From Candidatus Gastranaerophilales bacterium (lineage in GTDB: Bacteria; Cyanobacteriota; Vampirovibrionia; Gastranaerophilales; Gastranaerophilaceae), in contig CALUQL010000010.1 of the NCBI GenBank assembly GCA_944322895.1, positions 1 to 39,632 of the forward strand: 39,632 nucleotides of DNA, read 5' to 3'. The notes beneath the pieces are model-generated. The model did no database searches, was not told the DNA's origin, and was given only the letters and a program-made list of their open reading frames with translations. The translations under genes and the position numbers were made by a program. This document shows, piece by piece, positions 35,748-39,632 of the stretch. Position 1 is the stretch's first letter. Each line of letters opens with the position of its first letter.

Positions 35748-36586
35748 TGATTGCTTATCTTTTCCGTATTAACTAACTGATTTTTTAAAGCATATTGGGA
35801 TAGAATCAAACTATCAACAGCTTTTTTTCCTGCTAACCTTTCTAATGAGAGATAGCATTTCTTTGCTTCTTGCTCTTGTTTATATTCCTGAAGCTGCATA
35901 TCCTCATATAAAGCAGATGACACTACCAGTTCTGTAACTGATTTATTTTTCAATGCCCTTGAATAATTTTTATTATAAAGAATAATCCTTGAACGAGTAT
36001 CCTTAAGTTTATTCAATGCCCCTTTATACTCATAATAAGAAGATATTATTTTTTCTTGAAGTTCTTCAATGGTTCCCGCCAGTTGTATCAATTCAGTATC
36101 AGTAATTGGAGCTTGTTGACCAGCTGATGCTTCTTTATTAATAAAATTATTAGCCAATCTACCTGCAGAAAATGAAGCCGATTGAAGCATTGCATTAGAC
36201 CCTGTAAACATAGGTATAAAACTTGCTCCGTAAATAAGTGAAGACAAACCCTTCGCCATTAAGGAAGAATGTAATCTTCGTTGAGATTCAGGTGTATTCA
36301 ATTTATTCATGGTAAATTTTATCAAAGTATTATTATCAATAGTTGCTCGCCATAAAAGTTCAATATCTTTAACCTCTTCTTCTTTTTGCATTTTTATCAA
36401 ATCTTCAACTACTTCTCTATCTTGTATTACAAGATTTTTATTATAAATATCATCTTTTGATTTAAGTTTAAGAGTATTTTTTTCAGTAGGTTCTAAACGA
36501 ATTACCTCTGCATATGAACTAACAAAACCGGAAAAAGAACCGAATAGAAATAAAAATATAAAAGTTTTTATAAAGATTCTTTTCAA
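35744..36586 (-). CDS. Secreted helical protein, paralogue 1 of a tandem pair (TTG start)
   Basis: The 280-residue protein starts at the TTG at 36584-36586, supported by AAGGGA about seven bases upstream and by a complete signal peptide (KRIFIKTFIFLFLFGSFSGFVSS). The matching blocks with the downstream gene are DIELLWRATIDNNTLIKFTMNKL, a Ser/Ala/Gly-rich middle (QSASFSAGRLANNF), the YYEYKGALNKL coil and YLSLERLAGKKAVDSLI at the end. Sequence identity is low outside these blocks, so the duplication is old. A joint complex in the periplasm or outer membrane is plausible. Confidence 0.8.
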   Translation of the reverse strand: MKRIFIKTFIFLFLFGSFSGFVSSYAEVIRLEPTEKNTLKLKSKDDIYNKNLVIQDREVVEDLIKMQKEEEVKDIELLWRATIDNNTLIKFTMNKLNTPESQRRLHSSLMAKGLSSLIYGASFIPMFTGSNAMLQSASFSAGRLANNFINKEASAGQQAPITDTELIQLAGTIEELQEKIISSYYEYKGALNKLKDTRSRIILYNKNYSRALKNKSVTELVVSSALYEDMQLQEYKQEQEAKKCYLSLERLAGKKAVDSLILSQYALKNQLVNTEKISNQ

Positions 36587-36680
36587 ACAGCTATCCCTTC
36601 ATCCTTCCTACACTTTTATAACATATAAATACTATCGTTTCCAATAAATAAACTTCATCTTTAAAATATTTTAAGCTTAA

Positions 36681-37898
36681 TTAAGAAAAAGGTCTAAACT
36701 GCATCTTTCGCTTATGTTTTTCTTGTATATCTTTTATGCCGGAATAACCTAAAGAAATACTTCCACTCCCATATAAACCTTCAATTTTATCAATAACCAA
36801 AGAAACCTCTTCACCTTTTTTATGCGAAATTTTCTCAAATAAAGGCAATTGAACCTTTTCTGTATCTTTTAATTCCGCAGCATAAATACCTGATGAACGA
36901 TAAACTATTTCTTCATTAAAAACAGATTCAAAAAGTTCTATTACTGTTTTCTTTAATATAAATTCAGAATCAGTTGCAACATCAAGTTTTTTATCTTTTA
37001 CAAATACCCTAAAATCTTTGGTTCTAAGCATTACATATATTAAAGAAGTTTTTTGATTATTCATTCTTAATTTTTTACATATATTATGAAGGTGCATTTC
37101 CAGTTCGGTAATAATATATCGTTTATTTCTTGAAAACTCGGGAAATGCGCGTGTTCTTTGTATAGATTTCGGTTTTTCTTCAATCCCCGTTAAAGGAATT
37201 ACACTAATTCCCATTAATTCATATTTAAGTTCCAAGCCTTTTTTTCCATAATTAACTTTGTAAAAGTTATCATCCTTTAATAAAATTTCATCCGCATAAA
37301 AAATACCATATTTTCTTAAACTCCTTGCAATATTTTTCCCAACGCCCCAAACTTCTTCCACAGGAATATTTTGCAGTTCATCTTTTATATTATTACTTTC
37401 TATTACATATATACCATTTTTATTTTTTGCCTTATGTGTTGCAAGTTTTGCTAAAACTTTAGAATTAGCAATACCAACAGAAACAGAAACTCCTATATGC
37501 GATTCAATATCTTGTTTTATTTTGATGGCTATTTCTTTGAAAGACAATTTTAAAACTTTATCTAACCCGGTTATATCCAAAAAAGCCTCATCTATAGAAT
37601 AAACATCAACTTTATCAGAATAACTGCTTATCAAATTCATCATTCTCTGAGAAAGTTCATGATATAAAGAAAAATCAGCACTTAAATAAGTAACGTCAGG
37701 AAAAGCCTTCTTTGCCATAAAATAAGGCATTCCCATTTTTACACCCAACTTTTTTGCCTCATAAGAACGAGCAATAACACAACCGTCATTATTGCTTAAC
37801 ACACATACAGGTTTTCCTTTTAAAGAAGGATTCATTAATACTTCGCAACTTGCAAAAAAATTATTTCCATCAACTAATGCAATTATTTTATGTTTCAT
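36681..37898 (-). CDS. umuC: Y-family translesion DNA polymerase, UmuC type
   Basis: The 405-residue polymerase copies damaged DNA. Metal ligands are D10 (ALVDGNNFFASCE) and D103-E104 (YSIDEAFLDITG). CVLSNNDGCVIARSYEAKKLGVKMGMP is characteristic of UmuC rather than DinB. A helix-hairpin-helix region (VEEVWGVGKNIARSLRKYGI) and little-finger domain follow. It is slightly short for UmuC (about 420). It lies behind the LexA-like gene on the same strand with a hairpin in between, so it is probably damage-inducible. No stand-alone umuD is seen. Confidence 0.94.
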   Translation of the reverse strand: MKHKIIALVDGNNFFASCEVLMNPSLKGKPVCVLSNNDGCVIARSYEAKKLGVKMGMPYFMAKKAFPDVTYLSADFSLYHELSQRMMNLISSYSDKVDVYSIDEAFLDITGLDKVLKLSFKEIAIKIKQDIESHIGVSVSVGIANSKVLAKLATHKAKNKNGIYVIESNNIKDELQNIPVEEVWGVGKNIARSLRKYGIFYADEILLKDDNFYKVNYGKKGLELKYELMGISVIPLTGIEEKPKSIQRTRAFPEFSRNKRYIITELEMHLHNICKKLRMNNQKTSLIYVMLRTKDFRVFVKDKKLDVATDSEFILKKTVIELFESVFNEEIVYRSSGIYAAELKDTEKVQLPLFEKISHKKGEEVSLVIDKIEGLYGSGSISLGYSGIKDIQEKHKRKMQFRPFS

Positions 37899-37919
37899 AT
37901 ATAAAACCTAAGAAAAATT

Positions 37920-37952
37920 TTGCGGGGTCTATAGGGAGGAAATGCCCCGCAA
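37920..37952 (-). terminator. GC-rich hairpin between the LexA-like gene and umuC
   Basis: TTGCGGGG (37920-37927) pairs with CCCCGCAA (37945-37952) around a 17-base loop. On the minus strand AAAATTTTT follows. It could be a terminator or an attenuator ahead of umuC. It is conspicuous as one of the most GC-rich spots in the area. Confidence 0.6.
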
Positions 37953-37981
37953 TAGAAGAATAAATGTGTATATTTGAATAA

Positions 37982-38557
37982 TTAAAATTTTCGTACAATT
38001 CCTTGCGCAACGCCAAAAATTATCAATTGCTCCTTAGGATATAAATTCGGATAATTAGAATTTGCCGGTTCTAACCATACTTTTCCTTGCTTATTTCTAT
38101 AAGTTTTCAATGTATATCCGTCATCAATATATGCGATAACAATATCTCCATCCTTTGCAGTATTAGTTTTTTGAACAATTACCTTATCACCTTCATAAAT
38201 ACCAAGTTCTATCATTGAATCACCTGAAACAGTAAATAAGAAGGTTGACGGACTATTTATATTAAAGCTCTCATCAAGAGAGAGTCTTTTTTCAATACTA
38301 TCATCAGCAACAGAAGCAAATCCTGCTTTTACTACAGAAGAAAATAAAACAGCTCCAAACAAATCTTTATTAATGTAAAATCTGTTATTTCTTTCATAAA
38401 TCAACTCTTCTTCCTTGAGTTTATTGAAATATTGCCAGACTGAATTTTTATGTTTAAATCCAAAATCCTTTGCAATTATATCAAAGCTTGGAAGTGCTTC
38501 TTTACCATATGATTCTTTTAATTTTTCAAAGAATATTTTTTGTTTTTCTGTAAGCAT
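37982..38557 (-). CDS. lexA: LexA-like autoproteolytic repressor (winged helix + S24 peptidase)
   Basis: The 191-residue protein has an N-terminal winged-helix DNA-binding domain (about 1-62, including PSFDIIAKDFGFKHKNSVWQYFNKL). The C-terminal S24 peptidase domain has cleavage site A78-G79 (VVKAGF), nucleophile S114 (SGDSM) and K151 (DGYTLKTY). The Ser-Lys spacing of 37 equals that of E. coli LexA. It should self-cleave on RecA filaments. As the neighbour of umuC it could be the global LexA or a local repressor that also does UmuD's job. There is no leader: the predicted transcription start coincides with the ATG. Confidence 0.88.
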   Translation of the reverse strand: MLTEKQKIFFEKLKESYGKEALPSFDIIAKDFGFKHKNSVWQYFNKLKEEELIYERNNRFYINKDLFGAVLFSSVVKAGFASVADDSIEKRLSLDESFNINSPSTFLFTVSGDSMIELGIYEGDKVIVQKTNTAKDGDIVIAYIDDGYTLKTYRNKQGKVWLEPANSNYPNLYPKEQLIIFGVAQGIVRKF

Positions 38558-38563
38558 ATTTAT

Positions 38564-38592
38564 ATTATAGACAATTGTCTATAAATTGTCAA
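38564..38592 (-). promoter_or_regulatory. Consensus promoter of the LexA-like gene with 18-bp palindromic operator
   Basis: On the minus strand an exact TTGACA (38587-38592), 17 bases and an exact TATAAT (38564-38569) form a perfect sigma70 promoter. The perfect palindrome TATAGACAATTGTCTATA (38566-38583) fills the spacer and overlaps the -10. Such a strong promoter normally needs repression, so this is a likely autoregulatory operator. An additional half-site-like AATTGTC lies at 38584-38590. Confidence 0.8.
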
Positions 38593-38659
38593 GATAGATT
38601 TGCAGACCGTGTTGAAAAAAACAGCATAGTATAAAGTTTTTAGATATATAATGCTTAAT

Positions 38660-38860
38660 ATGATTACAATAGAATTATATGAACTTATATGGCTGCATAA
38701 ATTAAGGTATCAGGCAGCGAAAGCAACTGACATCAGCAAAGCTACCATTTCCAAGCTGGTTAAAGGTGAAAACATTGACGTTAAGCTCAGCACAATAAAT
38801 AAACTCTGCAATTATTTTAAATGCGATATTAAAGATATAGTTGAATATAAGCCTGATTAA
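38660..38860 (+). CDS. Small XRE-family helix-turn-helix protein
   Basis: From the ATG at 38660 the product is 66 residues; the in-frame ATG at 38651 would add three. The body is a single Cro/CI-type HTH: KATDISKATISKLVKGENIDVKLSTINKLCNYFKCDIKDIVEY, the common small XRE form (seen in stretches). It probably binds DNA as a dimer. The region between it and the LexA-like gene is shared, so the palindrome at 38566 may influence both. There is no Shine-Dalgarno sequence; TATAAT at 38647-38652 ends 7 nt before the ATG. Confidence 0.85.
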   Translation: MITIELYELIWLHKLRYQAAKATDISKATISKLVKGENIDVKLSTINKLCNYFKCDIKDIVEYKPD

Positions 38861-38960
38861 ACAAAAAAATCCAAATTTATAGAAATAAAGCCCATTGGCA
38901 TTTCTATTGATTTTATAGAAATTGTTACGCACTATCGGCTTATATAAAAAAAATTAAATG

Positions 38961-38969
38961 TGTTATAAT
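38961..38969 (+). promoter_or_regulatory. Extended -10 promoter of the 199-residue membrane protein gene
   Basis: TGTTATAAT is an exact extended -10 (TGnTATAAT). It ends 8 nt before the ATG at 38978, so the mRNA would have almost no leader. No good -35 is present, which is acceptable for extended -10 promoters. Confidence 0.6.
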
Positions 38970-38977
38970 TATTTGTT

Positions 38978-39577
38978 ATGAAAAAGTTTATTATTATATT
39001 AATTTCTATATTTTCATTATTATCATCATTTGCATTTGGCTTTTTTATAAAAAAGTTTGTTGATGATAAAAAGCTTTATAATCTTGAAATTGAAAAAAAT
39101 AATTTAGAAGAAAAGATTAATCAATTTAAAGATATAAATTCTGATAGCTGCAAATTTGAGATGAAAAAATTAAAAGAAAAAATTAATCAACTTGAAAAAA
39201 TAAACTTTAAATTATCTATGTCCGCCAATTTTAGAAATTCGGATGATGACAAGAAATTGGAAAAATTAACAGATGATATTTTTTTTGATAAGAACTCACT
39301 AACTAAAGATAAACATTCTATAAAGGGTTGGTTTAAAATATATAATTCAGAAGATAGATATACAGTCAATATTGACAGTATTCCTATTTATTATGAATTG
39401 AATCAATACCAGGCTTATTGTCAATCAAATGTATTATGCCTTACTCATTTAAAAGAATTTGATAAAGATGGTAATTTATTACTGGATGAACCAAATAACA
39501 ATGGTATTTGTCCAAGTTATAATGGATTTGTAAATGGAGAAATATATTTTAATATTTTATGCAAATATAAAGAATAA
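38978..39577 (+). CDS. Membrane-anchored coiled-coil protein (199 aa), unknown
   Basis: The N-terminus is a signal anchor or signal peptide (MKKFIIILISIFSLLSSFAFGFF). A coiled coil runs over residues about 30-80 (LEIEKNNLEEKINQFKD and KKLKEKINQLEKINFKL). The C-terminal 90 residues look like a small beta-rich domain with four cysteines (YCQSNVLC, GIC, ILC) that could form disulphides outside the membrane. I recognise no family. It appears to be singly transcribed from the extended -10 just upstream. The last 55 bases of the window hold no feature beyond AT-rich DNA. Confidence 0.75.
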   Translation: MKKFIIILISIFSLLSSFAFGFFIKKFVDDKKLYNLEIEKNNLEEKINQFKDINSDSCKFEMKKLKEKINQLEKINFKLSMSANFRNSDDDKKLEKLTDDIFFDKNSLTKDKHSIKGWFKIYNSEDRYTVNIDSIPIYYELNQYQAYCQSNVLCLTHLKEFDKDGNLLLDEPNNNGICPSYNGFVNGEIYFNILCKYKE

Positions 39578-39632
39578 ATCCGCAGGTTTATTTTAACCTA
39601 AAGACTCATATATAAAAAAATATAAATATGTT

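Noticed and set aside
36661-36675. TTAAAATATTTTAA palindrome after umuC as a terminator
   Set aside because: It is all A/T with no loop and no GC stem, so it is unlikely to terminate transcription by itself.
36681-39632. A prophage or integrative element suggested by LexA-like, HTH and unknown genes
   Set aside because: No integrase, phage structural gene, attachment repeat or tRNA is visible, and base composition matches the rest.

Overview
The window is about 39.6 kb of AT-rich DNA (GC roughly 30% by eye) from a bacterium with an outer membrane. It carries a two-partner secretion system with an outer-membrane TpsB, flagellar genes, and core housekeeping genes. Very low GC, a membrane-anchored YvcK, an RNase E/G next to a B12-binding radical SAM/DUF2344 fusion, flagellar genes and many unfamiliar secreted proteins together suggest an uncultured gut lineage near Cyanobacteria (Gastranaerophilales/Vampirovibrionia, formerly Melainabacteria). 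That placement is an inference; no rRNA gene is present to test it. I saw no tRNA, rRNA, transposase or CRISPR array.

Layout. 1-1.4 kb (minus): a family-4 uracil-DNA glycosylase and an overlapping metallophosphoesterase cut by the window edge. 1.5-6.6 kb (plus): a small unknown protein, the radical SAM fusion, ribonuclease E/G with a long disordered tail, and a small membrane protein. 6.6-9.2 kb (minus): a secreted TPR protein, a small ORF and the GTPase EngB. 9.3-16 kb: two tpsA-type adhesin genes (minus), whose TPS domains share 974 identical bases, and the divergent transporter gene tpsB (plus). 16-22.2 kb (minus): a small secreted protein and a 1936-residue protein that I read as a papain/bleomycin-hydrolase-like cysteine peptidase with about 680 residues inserted between its catalytic Cys and His. 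22.3-24.5 kb: beta-carbonic anhydrase, a LUD-domain protein and a GNAT acetyltransferase. 24.6-26.5 kb (minus): fliJ-like, fliK-like and hook/rod genes. 26.7-32 kb (plus): pxpA, yvcK, panB, panC, an unknown membrane protein and dut, tightly packed. 32-32.6 kb (minus): secG and a DUF167 gene. 32.7-34.9 kb (plus): bifunctional rel. 34.9-36.6 kb (minus): two overlapping secreted paralogues. 36.7-38.6 kb (minus): umuC behind a LexA-like autoproteolytic repressor that has a consensus promoter with a perfect 18-bp palindrome inside it. 38.6-39.6 kb (plus): a small HTH protein and a membrane-anchored coiled-coil protein.

How genes work together. TpsB should export both TpsA adhesins. PanB and PanC make pantothenate from ketoisovalerate and beta-alanine. 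FliJ, the FliK-like protein and the hook/rod protein belong to flagellar export and hook assembly. The LexA-like protein probably represses itself and possibly umuC until DNA damage. Several genes lack a Shine-Dalgarno sequence and instead have a -10-like hexamer 6-8 nt before the start codon, which suggests leaderless mRNAs. The most novel item is the giant split-triad cysteine peptidase. The clearest evolutionary signal is gene conversion between the two tpsA genes.
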